From VRUE01 sp963715625 (lineage in GTDB: Bacteria > Actinomycetota > Thermoleophilia > Solirubrobacterales > 70-9): 64,000 bases of DNA. A model generated the notes under the pieces. It searched no databases, had not been told where the DNA came from, and saw nothing but the letters and a program-made list of their open reading frames with translations. Within the stretch, counting starts at the first letter, position 1; every line of letters starts with the position of its first letter. The stretch is from NCBI GenBank assembly GCA_963715625.1, contig OY970260.1:2108001-2172000 (forward strand). The letters run 5' to 3'. Both the position numbers and the translations under genes were made by a program. Positions 8,557-16,620 of the stretch are shown here, in pieces.

Positions 8557-8690
8557 ACCGGGGGGCAACCCTACAGAGGCGGGTTGGCCGGGATCGTGCA
8601 AGCGTCACGCCAGCGGCGCATCCCCCCGCGCCGGTGGGCAGAATCGTGGCCGCAACCCTTGTCACGACACCGGGTTTGCAGCTTGAGATC

Positions 8691-9452
8691 GTGCGACTAG
8701 CAGCCAAAAACCGATCGGGATCGCGCGCGCTGGTGGCGCTTGGGCTCGCTGTGCTCCTCATCGCCCTCGTTGCCGCCGCACGGCCCGGCGCCGCCGATTC
8801 CGCGCCGCTGGGCGTCGTCGTCCTCGGCAAGACCGCGGAAACGCCGCCGCCGTCCTGCCCGGGCAAGATCGTCAACAACGTCGAGGTCATCCCCTGCCGG
8901 GTCGAGGGGCACGTGACCGGCTTCCAGGTCAACGCCGGCGGGGTCGCGCGGCCCTACGAGGCCCCGTTCGACGGCAAGCTGGTGGCATGGTCGATCACGC
9001 TGGCGAAGCCCTCGCGCACGGACTCGAAAACGACCACCGACGAGGTTGGCTTCTTCGACGAATTCCTCGGCGAGCCCTCGCAGGCGCGGATCGGCGTCCT
9101 GCGCCCGGTCGAAGGCTCCGACCCCCCCAAGTACAAGCTGGTCCGCCAGAGCCCGCTGGAGCGGCTCAACCCATACTTCGGCAGCACCCCGATCTTCGCC
9201 CTCGATCACCCGCTGACGGTCCTCCGCGGCCAGGTCGTCGCGCTCACCGTCCCCACCTGGGCGCCGATGTTCGCCTTCAACGTCTCTGCCGAAGACACCT
9301 GGCGCGGCAGCCGCGTCACCGGCCACTGCGCCTCCAAGGAGGACATCCAGGGCGGCCACCCCCAGCAGGGCGTCGGCAAGACGAAGACCTATGGGTGTTA
9401 TTACTCGAACGCCCGCTTGCTCTACACGGCGACCCTGGTCAAGAAGCCGTAG
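8691..9452 (+). CDS. Secreted protein of unknown function
   Basis: 253 residues beginning at GTG 8691, divergent from the amidase operon. An N-terminal signal sequence is clear (RALVALGLAVLLIALVAAAR, then a likely Ala-X-Ala cleavage near AAD). The mature part contains two early cysteines (SCPGKIVNN and EVIPCRVEGH) and two late ones (GHCAS, YGCYYSNAR), suggesting disulphides outside the membrane. It is beta-rich and lacks enzyme motifs I recognise. The gene is followed by two hairpin repeats. Confidence 0.7.
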   Translation: MRLAAKNRSGSRALVALGLAVLLIALVAAARPGAADSAPLGVVVLGKTAETPPPSCPGKIVNNVEVIPCRVEGHVTGFQVNAGGVARPYEAPFDGKLVAWSITLAKPSRTDSKTTTDEVGFFDEFLGEPSQARIGVLRPVEGSDPPKYKLVRQSPLERLNPYFGSTPIFALDHPLTVLRGQVVALTVPTWAPMFAFNVSAEDTWRGSRVTGHCASKEDIQGGHPQQGVGKTKTYGCYYSNARLLYTATLVKKP

Positions 9453-9468
9453 CTAGGGCGGCTGGGTT

Positions 9469-9581
9469 GGTGGGGGCGGGTAGCCCTCTTCACTCGCCTA
9501 ACTGGCTGTGTCGTCAGCTGCCTTTCGAGATCGGGGTCGGGCCAGCGGCGCAAAACGTTCAGAGGGCTACCCGCCCCCACC
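9469..9581 (+). repeat. Hairpin element, family B (copy B1)
   Basis: 113 bases with perfect 21-base complementary arms (9469-9489 and 9561-9581). The inner 71 bases include GAGATCGGGGTCGGGCCAGC and GGCGCAAAACGTTC. They match the reverse complement of the interior of copy B2 closely, while the arms of the two copies are unrelated. It lies in the gap between the convergent genes ending at 9452 and 9810. Confidence 0.85.
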
Positions 9582-9681
9582 TCGAGACGCAGCAAGGCTT
9601 CCGATTCACGGAAGCTCGTGAGGGCGACGTCGGCGACTGCAACGTTCCGAGGTCTTGGTCTTTGAGCTTGAAAGCTTCCGA

Positions 9682-9800
9682 GGGACGGGCGTCGGCAGGC
9701 CCTCCGAGCGTTTTGCGCCGCTGGCCCAACCCCGATCTCGAACGGCCGCAACCGATGCAGCCAGTCAGGCGAGCGAGGAGGGCCTGCCGGCGCCCGTCCC
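9682..9800 (-). repeat. Hairpin element, family B (copy B2, inverted)
   Basis: 119 bases with 24-base arms (9682-9705 and 9777-9800) that pair throughout with a single G-T wobble. The interior, read on the minus strand, is nearly the same as copy B1 (GTTTTGCGCCGCTGGCC on the plus strand). B1 and B2 stand in opposite orientation about 100 bases apart, a paired arrangement like that of REP/BIME elements. The 100 bases between them (9582-9681) hold a small GCTTCCG/CGGAAGC hairpin and no gene. No transposase gene is present nearby. Confidence 0.85.
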
Positions 9801-9809
9801 CCTCTCGGG

Positions 9810-10073
9810 CTAAAGAGCTTCTTGGCGCTTGCCGCAGTACTGGCAGTCGCTGACGTCGAGGCCGATCAGCTGGTCGCAGCGGGCGCAGGCGCGGAGGTTG
9901 TCCGGGGTGCGCGGCAGGGAGGACGCGGAGGGGGCCAGGGGGAGCACCATCGCCACCGGCTCCATCTCCTCGCCGGTCTCGCGGTCGAGGTAGACCTGGC
10001 CGGGCTCGGCGTGGGCCAGGGCCTCGCGGCCCGAGGCCGGCGCGCGCATCCGGTAGAGCTGCTTCGAGTTCAC
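9810..10073 (-). CDS. Small zinc-ribbon protein
   Basis: 87-residue protein with four cysteines in a ribbon near the C-terminus (ACARCDQLIGLDVSDCQYC: CxxC and CxxC). The N-terminal half (VYLDRETGEEMEPVAMVLPL) looks like a short beta region. It is probably a metal-binding adaptor of unknown role. The start is GTG 10073; an in-frame ATG lies at about 10047. Divergent from the glycosyltransferase gene, with only 32 bases between the two starts. Confidence 0.65.
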   Translation of the reverse strand: MNSKQLYRMRAPASGREALAHAEPGQVYLDRETGEEMEPVAMVLPLAPSASSLPRTPDNLRACARCDQLIGLDVSDCQYCGKRQEAL

Positions 10074-10105
10074 GGCGGCGAAGACTAATAGCTTGCGCGG
10101 TCCCG

Positions 10106-11539
10106 ATGCGTGTTCTCCTCCTCCACGGCTACATGCTGCGCGGCACCGGCAGCAACATCTACAACGCCAATCTCGCCCGTGCCCTGGCCAAGCTGGGCCA
10201 TGAGGTCCACCTGCTCTGTCAGGACCGCGAGACCAAGATCGAGGGAGTCGAGATCCACAACCCTGACATCCACGGCCTGCTTCCCGTCTACGTCAAAGAC
10301 CCCTACGAGGGCTTCGAGGTCAAGGCCTTCCCCGAGCTCACAGATGAGGAGCTCGATCGCTATATCGAGGCCAACGTTGCCGCTGTGCGTGAGGTCTCGG
10401 CTCAAGCGGGAGACGTTGATGCCGCTCTCGCCAACCACCTGGTGATGGGCCCGGCGATCCTCGCCCGCGCCGACGTCTGCCCCTTCGCAGCCAAGATCCA
10501 CGGCTCAGCGCTTGAGTACACGGTCAAACCGCACCCCCGCTTCCTGCCCTACGCCCGCGAGGGCATGGAGGCGGCACAGGGCGTGCTCGTCGGGTCGCGG
10601 CATACAGCAGAGTCGCTTTGGGAGGCGCTGCCTGACGTGCCTGGCCTGCGAGAGAAGACTCGGCTCGGCCCACCCGGCGTCGATACCGAGGCCTTCGTAC
10701 CGAGGGGAGCGGGCGGGGGTGGAGCGTCTTGTACTTTTTCGCGAGCAAGCCATCGAGCGACAGCCGATGACCGCGGCTCGAAAAAGTTAAGCGGAACCCC
10801 CGCCCGCTCCCCTCGCCGGGTCGTCTTCGTCGGGAAGCTGATCGTTTCCAAGGGGGTGGACCTTCTGCTGGCTGCGTGGCCGCTGGTCAGGGCCGAGCAT
10901 CCCGATGCCAAACTCGAAATTGCCGGGTTTGGCGCGTACGAGGACGGGTTGCGGCAGCTGCTTGCTGCCCTTGAGGGAGGGAACCTCGGCAAAGCTGGGG
11001 AGATCGCGGAAGCTGGCTGGGGCCTGGAGGGTGGGGAGGAGAGGCCGCTGCCGATTCTGTCCGCGTTTCTCGACGATCCGCCGGCCGGTTATGCGGAGGT
11101 GGCGAAAGAAGCCGCCGGCTCGGTCGAGCTCATCGGGCGGCTCGAGCACGATGAGGTGGCTGAGCTGCTGCCGGATGCGGAGGCGCTGGTGATGCCGAGC
11201 ACATTTCCCGAGGCCTTTGGGATGGTGGCTGCCGAGGCGGCCGCCTGTGGGGTGCTGCCGGTGTCGGCGGGGCATTCGGGGATGCTGGAGGTGTCCACTC
11301 AGCTGATGGCGGCGCTGCCGCCCGAGATCGGGCGGTTGACCTCGTTTCCGGTCGAGGAGGGGGCTGTGGAGGCGATCGCGGAGCGGCTCAACGGGTGGTT
11401 GGGGCTGTCGGAGGAGGAGCGGGATAGGGCTCGCGAGGCGCTTGTTGCGACCGCTCGGCGGCTTTGGAGCTGGGAGGGCGTCGCCCGCGGCGTCATCGCC
11501 GCCTCACGGGGCGACCTCGACCCTCTGCCGGATGCATAG
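10106..11539 (+). CDS. GT4-family glycosyltransferase with an in-frame palindromic insertion
   Basis: 477-residue GT-B glycosyltransferase. The N-terminal domain starts MRVLLLHGYMLRGTGSNIYN. The C-terminal domain has RRVVFVGKLIVSKGVDLLL, AKLEIAGFGAYEDG and the nucleotide-sugar motif EALVMPSTFPEAFGMVAAEA containing the EX7E glutamates. It probably builds a cell-surface glycan or glycolipid; donor and acceptor are unknown. Between the domains, bases 10702-10814 are a family A hairpin, translated as about 37 extra Gly/Ala/Arg-rich residues (from PRGAGGGGAS to SGTPARSPRR) where relatives have a short linker. The frame stays open through it, so the protein is probably made, with a longer interdomain loop. 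Confidence 0.85.
   Translation: MRVLLLHGYMLRGTGSNIYNANLARALAKLGHEVHLLCQDRETKIEGVEIHNPDIHGLLPVYVKDPYEGFEVKAFPELTDEELDRYIEANVAAVREVSAQAGDVDAALANHLVMGPAILARADVCPFAAKIHGSALEYTVKPHPRFLPYAREGMEAAQGVLVGSRHTAESLWEALPDVPGLREKTRLGPPGVDTEAFVPRGAGGGGASCTFSRASHRATADDRGSKKLSGTPARSPRRVVFVGKLIVSKGVDLLLAAWPLVRAEHPDAKLEIAGFGAYEDGLRQLLAALEGGNLGKAGEIAEAGWGLEGGEERPLPILSAFLDDPPAGYAEVAKEAAGSVELIGRLEHDEVAELLPDAEALVMPSTFPEAFGMVAAEAAACGVLPVSAGHSGMLEVSTQLMAALPPEIGRLTSFPVEEGAVEAIAERLNGWLGLSEEERDRAREALVATARRLWSWEGVARGVIAASRGDLDPLPDA
10702..10814 (-). repeat. Hairpin element, family A (copy A4, inside a gene)
   Basis: 113 bases with perfect 19-base arms (10702-10720 and 10796-10814), inverted relative to the other copies. 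It carries the family core (CTTGTACTTTTTCGCGAG on the left, CTCGAAAAAGTTAAGCGG on the right). Its stem sequence differs from those of copies A1-A3. It lies in the linker between the two glycosyltransferase domains and is read through without a stop. Confidence 0.9.
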
Positions 11540-11551
11540 AATGCCCGGCCG

Positions 11552-12343
11552 ATGATGGGCCGCCTGCCGATAGCGAAGATGCTCACCGCCACGCTTGCGC
11601 TGACCGTGGCGATCTCGGCTGTGATGGTGCCGATCAACTGGAACGGCCAGGGGGCCTCCACGGCGTCGCCGAAGATCGACCAGCTGCTCAGCGTGATGAT
11701 CGTCCTCTCGGCCTTCGTCTTCTCGCTGGTGATGGTGATGCTGTTCTACGCGCTGTGGAAATTCAGGGCCAAGCCGGGGGACGAGTCCGACGGCGAGCCG
11801 ATCCACGGCAACACGCGCCTCGAGGTGGCCTGGACCCTGATCCCGACGATCATCGTGCTCTTCGGCGCCGGCTACAGCTGGTCGGTCCTCAGCGAGATCG
11901 AAGAGCCGGCCGACAACCCGCTCACTGTCGAGGTCTTCTCCCAGCAGTTCGCCTGGAGCTTCGGGTATCCCGGCAAGGACAACGCCTGGTCGCAGGGCGA
12001 GCTTCACGTCCCGCTCGACCGCCAGGTCCACTTCAAGATGCACGCCCAGGACGTGATCCACTCCTTCTGGGTCCCGGAGTGGCGGATCAAGAAGGACACC
12101 GTGCCCGGGATCACGACGACCGCGGTCATCACGCCCGACAAGCTCGGCACCTACCAGCTGATCTGCACCGAGCTCTGCGGTTTCGGCCACGCCGCGATGC
12201 GGGCGACGGTGGTGGTCGAAACCCCGGCCGACTTCCGCAAATGGGTGGCCGGGCTGAAAGAGACCGTGCCGGCGCCGCTGGCCGAGTCGATCGTCCAAGA
12301 CACCGAAACCGACCCGGTGCCGCTGAGCGCCGGCGGGGCATAA
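11552..12343 (+). CDS. ctaC: Cytochrome c oxidase subunit II
   Basis: 263-residue CuA subunit that takes electrons from cytochrome c. Two N-terminal transmembrane segments (about 10-28 and 45-68) precede a cupredoxin domain. All CuA ligands are present: His in DVIHSFWVPEWRIKKDTVPG, then ICTELCGFGHAAM with the two Cys, Glu, His and Met. No lipobox and no fused cytochrome c domain. It begins the ctaC-ctaD-USP-ctaE operon, 12 bases after the glycosyltransferase stop. Confidence 0.95.
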   Translation: MMGRLPIAKMLTATLALTVAISAVMVPINWNGQGASTASPKIDQLLSVMIVLSAFVFSLVMVMLFYALWKFRAKPGDESDGEPIHGNTRLEVAWTLIPTIIVLFGAGYSWSVLSEIEEPADNPLTVEVFSQQFAWSFGYPGKDNAWSQGELHVPLDRQVHFKMHAQDVIHSFWVPEWRIKKDTVPGITTTAVITPDKLGTYQLICTELCGFGHAAMRATVVVETPADFRKWVAGLKETVPAPLAESIVQDTETDPVPLSAGGA

Positions 12344-12356
12344 TGGTCATCCGCTG

Positions 12357-14264
12357 ATGGTGGCTGCGATCAGGCAACCGGGATGGATTCGCGGCGTGCT
12401 CGGAGCGCTGCTCGGCGCGGCCTTCGGCTTCGGCCTCGTGATCGCCCTGCGCAAGATCTCGGGACTGCCGCTCTACCAGACCGAGCAGACCGGCTACCCG
12501 CACGTCGTCGTGCCGCTGGTAACCGGCCCGCTCGGCTTCCTCGCCGGCTTCGGCTGCTTCGACTACTGGGTGCGGTGGGCGGTGGGGATGCCGACGATTC
12601 CCGAGGACCACTCCCAGCACGGGGCCAAGAGCTGGAAGGACTACTTCCACTTCAACACCGATCACAAGGTGATCGGCATCCAGTACATCGTCACGACCTT
12701 CTTCTTCTTCTTCGTGGGCGGCCTGATGGCGATGCTGATCCGGGCCGAGCTGGCCCAGCCGGGCACCCAGATCGTCGACGCCGCCACCTACAACAGCCTC
12801 TTCTCCACCCACGCGGTGCTGATGATCTTCCTCTTCGTGATCCCGGTCTTCGCCGGGATCGCCAACTACGTCCTGCCGCTGATGATCGGCGCGCCGGACA
12901 TGGCCTTCCCGCGCCTCAACGCGCTCAGCTTCTGGATGCTGCCGCTGGCCGGGGTGCTCTTCATCGGCAGCTTCCTGGCCCCCGGTGGCGCCTTCGACAC
13001 CGGCTGGACCGGGTACGCGCCGCTCTCGACCGGGGCGCCGCTGGGGCAGTCGTTCTTCAACCTCGGCGTCCAGTTCGCCGGCGCCTCCTCGATCGCCACC
13101 GCTCTCAACTTCCTTGTGACGATCATCACGATGCGTGCGCCCGGAATGACCTTCTGGCGCATGCCGCTGCTGGTCTGGGCGAACCTCTCGACCTCGCTGC
13201 TGGTCGTCGCCGCGACGCCGTTCATCGCCGGCGTCCAGTTCATGGTCCTCTTCGACCGGGCCCTCGGCACCCAGTTCTTCGAGTTCGCCGGCGGCGGGGA
13301 CGTCGTCAGCTACCAGCACATCTTCTGGTTCTACTCGCACCCGGCCGTCTACATCATGATGTTGCCCGGCTTCGGGATCATCAGCGAGGTCATCTCGACC
13401 CACGCCCGCAAGCCGATCTTCGGTTACCGCCTGATGGCCCTGGCGCTGCTCGGGATCGTCGTCCTCAGCTACTCGGTCTGGGCGCACCACATGTTCGTCG
13501 CCGGCATGTTCAGCTGGCTGCGGGTGCCGATGATGATCACCACGCTGCTGATCGCGGTGCCGACCGGGATCAAGATCTTCTCCTGGCTGGGCACGCTCTA
13601 CTTCGGCAAGATCCACACCTACTCGACCGCGATGCTTTTCGCGCTCGCCTTCATCGTCACCTTCACGGTCGGCGGCATCAGCGGCGTGATGCTGGGCATG
13701 GTGCCGCTCGACATCCACGTCTCCGACACCTACTTCATCGTCGCCCACATCCACTTCGTCCTCTTCGGCGGCTCGGTCTTCACGATCTTCGCCGGCATCT
13801 ACCACTGGTTCCCGAAGATGACGGGTCGGATGTACGACGAGCGGCTCGGCCGGGTCCATTTCTGGGGCACGCTGGTCGGCACCTGGGTCACCTTCATCCC
13901 GATGCACTGGGTCGGGATGGACGGGATGCCGCGACGCGTCGCCGACTACGCGACCCAGTTCGGCGAGTGGAACATCCTGATCAGCTGCGGCGCCTTCCTG
14001 CTCGGTGCCGTCCAGCTCGTCTTCCTCTACAACATGGTCGTCAGCTGGCGCTACGGCCCGCGTGCCGAGGCCAACCCGTGGCGGGCCAACTCGATCGAGT
14101 GGCAGGTCTCCTCGCCGCCGCCGGTCTTCAACTTCGACGAGATCCCGCGCGTGGTCGGCGGCCCGTACGAGTACGGCGTGCCCGGCGCGCGCCACGCGAT
14201 CATGGCCGGCGAGAGCGTCGAGGCCCCGGCGGGGCCGAAGCCGACGGTGGTGGGCTCGACATGA
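12357..14264 (+). CDS. ctaD: Cytochrome c oxidase subunit I, A2-type
   Basis: 635-residue catalytic subunit. All ligands are visible: low-spin haem His in FSTHAVLMIFLF, CuB His with cross-linked Tyr in YSHPAVYIMMLPG, the His pair in VWAHHMF, and haem a3/haem a His in IVAHIHFVLFGG. The YSHPAVY motif, with YS in place of the HPE glutamate, marks the A2 subgroup. Channel residues include NYVLPLMIGAPDMAFPR (D side) and the Lys in PTGIKIFSWLG. About 95 N-terminal residues with two extra hydrophobic segments precede the usual start of the family. It overlaps the next gene by four bases. Confidence 0.95.
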   Translation: MVAAIRQPGWIRGVLGALLGAAFGFGLVIALRKISGLPLYQTEQTGYPHVVVPLVTGPLGFLAGFGCFDYWVRWAVGMPTIPEDHSQHGAKSWKDYFHFNTDHKVIGIQYIVTTFFFFFVGGLMAMLIRAELAQPGTQIVDAATYNSLFSTHAVLMIFLFVIPVFAGIANYVLPLMIGAPDMAFPRLNALSFWMLPLAGVLFIGSFLAPGGAFDTGWTGYAPLSTGAPLGQSFFNLGVQFAGASSIATALNFLVTIITMRAPGMTFWRMPLLVWANLSTSLLVVAATPFIAGVQFMVLFDRALGTQFFEFAGGGDVVSYQHIFWFYSHPAVYIMMLPGFGIISEVISTHARKPIFGYRLMALALLGIVVLSYSVWAHHMFVAGMFSWLRVPMMITTLLIAVPTGIKIFSWLGTLYFGKIHTYSTAMLFALAFIVTFTVGGISGVMLGMVPLDIHVSDTYFIVAHIHFVLFGGSVFTIFAGIYHWFPKMTGRMYDERLGRVHFWGTLVGTWVTFIPMHWVGMDGMPRRVADYATQFGEWNILISCGAFLLGAVQLVFLYNMVVSWRYGPRAEANPWRANSIEWQVSSPPPVFNFDEIPRVVGGPYEYGVPGARHAIMAGESVEAPAGPKPTVVGST

Positions 14265-15136
14265 GCGCCGACTCGGAGGCGCGTCCCCTGCTCGTCTTCC
14301 TCAACGAGGTCGCCGGCGGGCGCAAGCTGCTGAAGGCGGTCGCGGAGCGAGCCGCGAGCGTGCCCTTCGTGGCCGTCGCCGCGCCGCAGAACCAGCCCGC
14401 GGTGGGCCAGCTGATCGGCTCGGGCGAACTGCGCGACGCCGCGCGGGCCCGGGTCGAGGTGACGATGTCGATCCTCTCCGAGTACGGGGTGGAGTCGGTC
14501 GGCGAGGTGATGGGCCCGGAGCCGTCGCTGGCGCTGGACGACGCGGTCCGCGCCCACGAGCCGGGCGAGGTGCTGCTCTCCTGCGCCTCGGGAACGCGCT
14601 TCGGTCTCACCCGCAAGGACCTCGTCGCCTGGGCCGAGGCTCGCTTCCAGCCGGAGGTCGCGGTGACCCACATCCCGGTGCGGATCTCGGACGACTCGGT
14701 CAGCTGGGAGAAGAGCCACACGCTGGTGGTGGCAAGCCAGACGGTGGCCGCGCCAGATCTCGTCACCCGGCTGAAGGAGCGCGCCGCCGGCCACCCGCAC
14801 CGCTACACGATCGTCTGCCCGCGGACCGAGGACGTGACCGAGCCCGAGATCGTGCGCGACCTCGCCTCGACCCTGGCCGAGCTCTACCGGGCCGACATCG
14901 ACGCCACCGGCCAGCCGATGAGCCCCGATCCCTTCCACGCGGTGCAGAACGCGATCGAGCACTACAGCGTCGACGAGGTGCTGATCTCCACCTTCGCCGG
15001 CGAGAGCTCGCGCTGGCTGGAGGAGGACCTGATCGGCCGCGTCCGCGAGATCACCGACAAGCCGGTCGAGCACATCGAGGTCGGCCGCCCCGCGGCCGCG
15101 GTTGCCGCAGCCGTCGCCGAGGGAGGTGAACCCTGA
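14261..15136 (+). CDS. Tandem universal-stress-like domain protein in the oxidase operon
   Basis: 291-residue soluble protein with two alpha/beta halves. Each begins with a hydrophobic strand (LLVFLNEVAGGRKLLKAVAE; HTLVVASQTVAAPDLVTRLK). Each ends with a UspA-like strand and Ser loop: PGEVLLSCASGTRFGLT, and YSVDEVLISTFAGESSRWLE followed by DKPVEHIEVG. It lacks a clear ATP-binding GxxGxxxx(S/T) loop, so nucleotide binding is uncertain. It sits between ctaD and ctaE with four-base or one-base overlaps on both sides, so it is co-translated with oxidase subunits. The protein at 16682 has a related C-terminus. Its role is not known; assembly or regulation is only a guess. Confidence 0.75.
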   Translation: MSADSEARPLLVFLNEVAGGRKLLKAVAERAASVPFVAVAAPQNQPAVGQLIGSGELRDAARARVEVTMSILSEYGVESVGEVMGPEPSLALDDAVRAHEPGEVLLSCASGTRFGLTRKDLVAWAEARFQPEVAVTHIPVRISDDSVSWEKSHTLVVASQTVAAPDLVTRLKERAAGHPHRYTIVCPRTEDVTEPEIVRDLASTLAELYRADIDATGQPMSPDPFHAVQNAIEHYSVDEVLISTFAGESSRWLEEDLIGRVREITDKPVEHIEVGRPAAAVAAAVAEGGEP

Positions 15137-15759
15137 TGGAGAGCGCAACGGTCGCCCTGGGCCACGCCCACGAGGAGCACCACGGGCCGCCGGAGGCCAA
15201 CGAGAGCTCGCGGATCGATCGCCAGACGCTCGGGATCCTCCTCTTCATCGTCTCCGAGGTGATGCTCTTCGGCGCCTTCTTCGCCGCCTACTTCTTCCTG
15301 CGGGTCGTCGTCGACCCGCCGGCCTGGCCGCCGGAGCCCTACGAGCTGCCGGTCGCCGTCGCCGGGATCAACACCGCGATCCTGGTCTCCTCCAGCTTCA
15401 CGATCCACTACGCGCTGGAGTCGATCCGGAGGGGCAACCACCGCGGCCTGAAACTGGGCCTGGTGCTGACCTGGCTGCTCGGCGCCACCTTCCTCTTCAT
15501 CCAGATCAACGAGTACGTCCACCTCGGCTTCAGCGCCCGCGACCTCGGCTTCGGCTCGATCTTCTACAGCCTCACCGGCCTGCACGGCGCCCACGTCTTC
15601 GTCGGGCTCTGCCTGCTCAGCTTCGCCACGATCCGCGCCTTCCGCGGCCACTTCGGCCCAGCCGCCAAGGACCACCTGGGCGTCGAGGTCCCCGGCATCT
15701 ACTGGCACTTCGTCGACGTGATGTGGATAGTCGTCTACACGACCGTCTACATCCTCTGA
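15136..15759 (+). CDS. ctaE: Cytochrome c oxidase subunit III
   Basis: 207-residue membrane protein of the COX3 family with five hydrophobic segments (for example LGILLFIVSEVMLFGAFFAA and FYSLTGLHGAHVFVGLCLLS) and the conserved YWHFVDVMWIVVYTTVYIL end. It stabilises the oxidase core. ATG at 15136 overlaps the upstream TGA by one base. The last 40 bases are duplicated at 16621-16660, and the stop codon lies in the left arm of an inverted repeat. Confidence 0.95.
   Translation: MESATVALGHAHEEHHGPPEANESSRIDRQTLGILLFIVSEVMLFGAFFAAYFFLRVVVDPPAWPPEPYELPVAVAGINTAILVSSSFTIHYALESIRRGNHRGLKLGLVLTWLLGATFLFIQINEYVHLGFSARDLGFGSIFYSLTGLHGAHVFVGLCLLSFATIRAFRGHFGPAAKDHLGVEVPGIYWHFVDVMWIVVYTTVYIL
15719..15758 (+). 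repeat. Direct repeat, ctaE 3' end (left copy)
   Basis: The final 40 bases of ctaE match 16621-16660 at 37 of 40 positions. The three differences sit at third codon positions and are silent (VMWIVVYTTVYIL in both). The two copies bracket the toxin-antitoxin segment, as expected of attachment sites made when an element inserts into a gene end. Confidence 0.7.
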
Positions 15760-15881
15760 CGGTCGCGATAACCGGCGCTTCTCGGGGTCTTCGGTCGGCC
15801 TCCTCGGGCCACGCACCTGAGTGCGCTCCCCTCGTCGCCCTCCCTGCATCCCCCGACCTGCTTGGTTCTCGCGACCGTCAG
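15756..15881. repeat. Inverted repeat after ctaE
   Basis: Perfect 13-base arms CTGACGGTCGCGA (15756-15768) and TCGCGACCGTCAG (15869-15881) with about 100 bases between them. The left arm contains the ctaE stop codon. The interior shows no open frame of note. It may act as a transcription stop between ctaE and the antitoxin gene or be an end of the inserted segment. Bases 15882-15995 hold no gene. Confidence 0.6.
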
Positions 15882-15995
15882 GGTGAGGGCTTGATTTTCG
15901 CCGTCTCGGGGTAACAATCCGGCGCAGCCCATATTCGCGACGTTAGCGACAGCAAAGCTGCGTCGGGATGCCGGAGCGGCCGATACCATCTAGGC

Positions 15996-16184
15996 ATGGC
16001 CCAGGCCACCAAGCTTACGAAGTCGGAGATCGAGCGGCGTCGTGCCGCTGCCGAGCAGGCGCGGGGGATGCTCGGCCATGACCCGAGCAGGTCGTTCAGC
16101 GACGAGTTGATCGCCGAACGTCGCGCGGAAGCGCAAGCCGAGAACCGCGAGGACGCGGCCCGCCGTCGCCGTGCCGGAAGCTGA
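15996..16184 (+). CDS. Putative antitoxin of a PIN-toxin pair
   Basis: 62-residue highly charged, helical protein (KLTKSEIERRRAAAEQARGM, then SFSDELIAERRAEAQAENRE). It lies directly before and overlaps a PIN-domain reading frame, the standard order for VapBC-type modules, so it is called an antitoxin by position. No DNA-binding fold is evident at this length. Start ATG 15996. Confidence 0.55.
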   Translation: MAQATKLTKSEIERRRAAAEQARGMLGHDPSRSFSDELIAERRAEAQAENREDAARRRRAGS

Positions 16185-16595
16185 GGCGACCCCGGCACCG
16201 TCCTCGGTGCTCGATGCCTCGGCCGTGATGGCGTTGCTGCACGATGAGGAGGGCTCCTCGGCCGTGGTGGAGGCGATAGCCGATGGCGCGACGATCAGCG
16301 CGCCGTGAATTGGGCGGAGGTCTTGTCCAACGTTGCGGCCGATGGGGACGATCCACAGGAAGTGGCGAGCCATCTCAGCGTGACCGGCGAGGAAGTTGTG
16401 ATCTGGGTCGAAGCGCTCACCGCCGCCGACTGCATCGAGCTTGCGAGGCTGCGGCCCATTACGAAGGCACTTGGACTCTCGTTGGCTGATCGAGCCTGCC
16501 TGGCGCTGGCGGATCGCTTGGGCGTACCCGCGCTGACTGCGGACCGCGAATGGGCAAAAGCGGACGTTGATGCAGAGGTCCGGCTGATCCGATGA
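16171..16595 (+). pseudogene. PIN-domain toxin (VapC-like), frameshifted
   Basis: The first frame runs from GTG 16171 (VLDASAVMALLHDEEGSSAV) and stops at TGA 16306-16308. The PIN domain continues in another frame from 16305 (VNWAEVLSNVAADG, then LGLSLADRACLALADRLGVP and LTADREW). Joined, the two parts hold the four acidic residues of a PIN ribonuclease (Asp in VLDAS, Glu in NWAEV, Asp in ADRACLA, Asp in TADREW). Two extra bases or one lost base near 16303 would explain the break. The toxin is probably inactive unless frameshifting or a sequencing error is involved. Confidence 0.75.
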
Positions 16596-16620
16596 TCGTC
16601 GTGCGCAAGCGGTGGCCGGA

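Noticed and set aside
12129..14195. A 688-codon minus-strand frame across ctaD
   Set aside because: It lies antisense to a clear ctaD, and its sequence is charged low-complexity.
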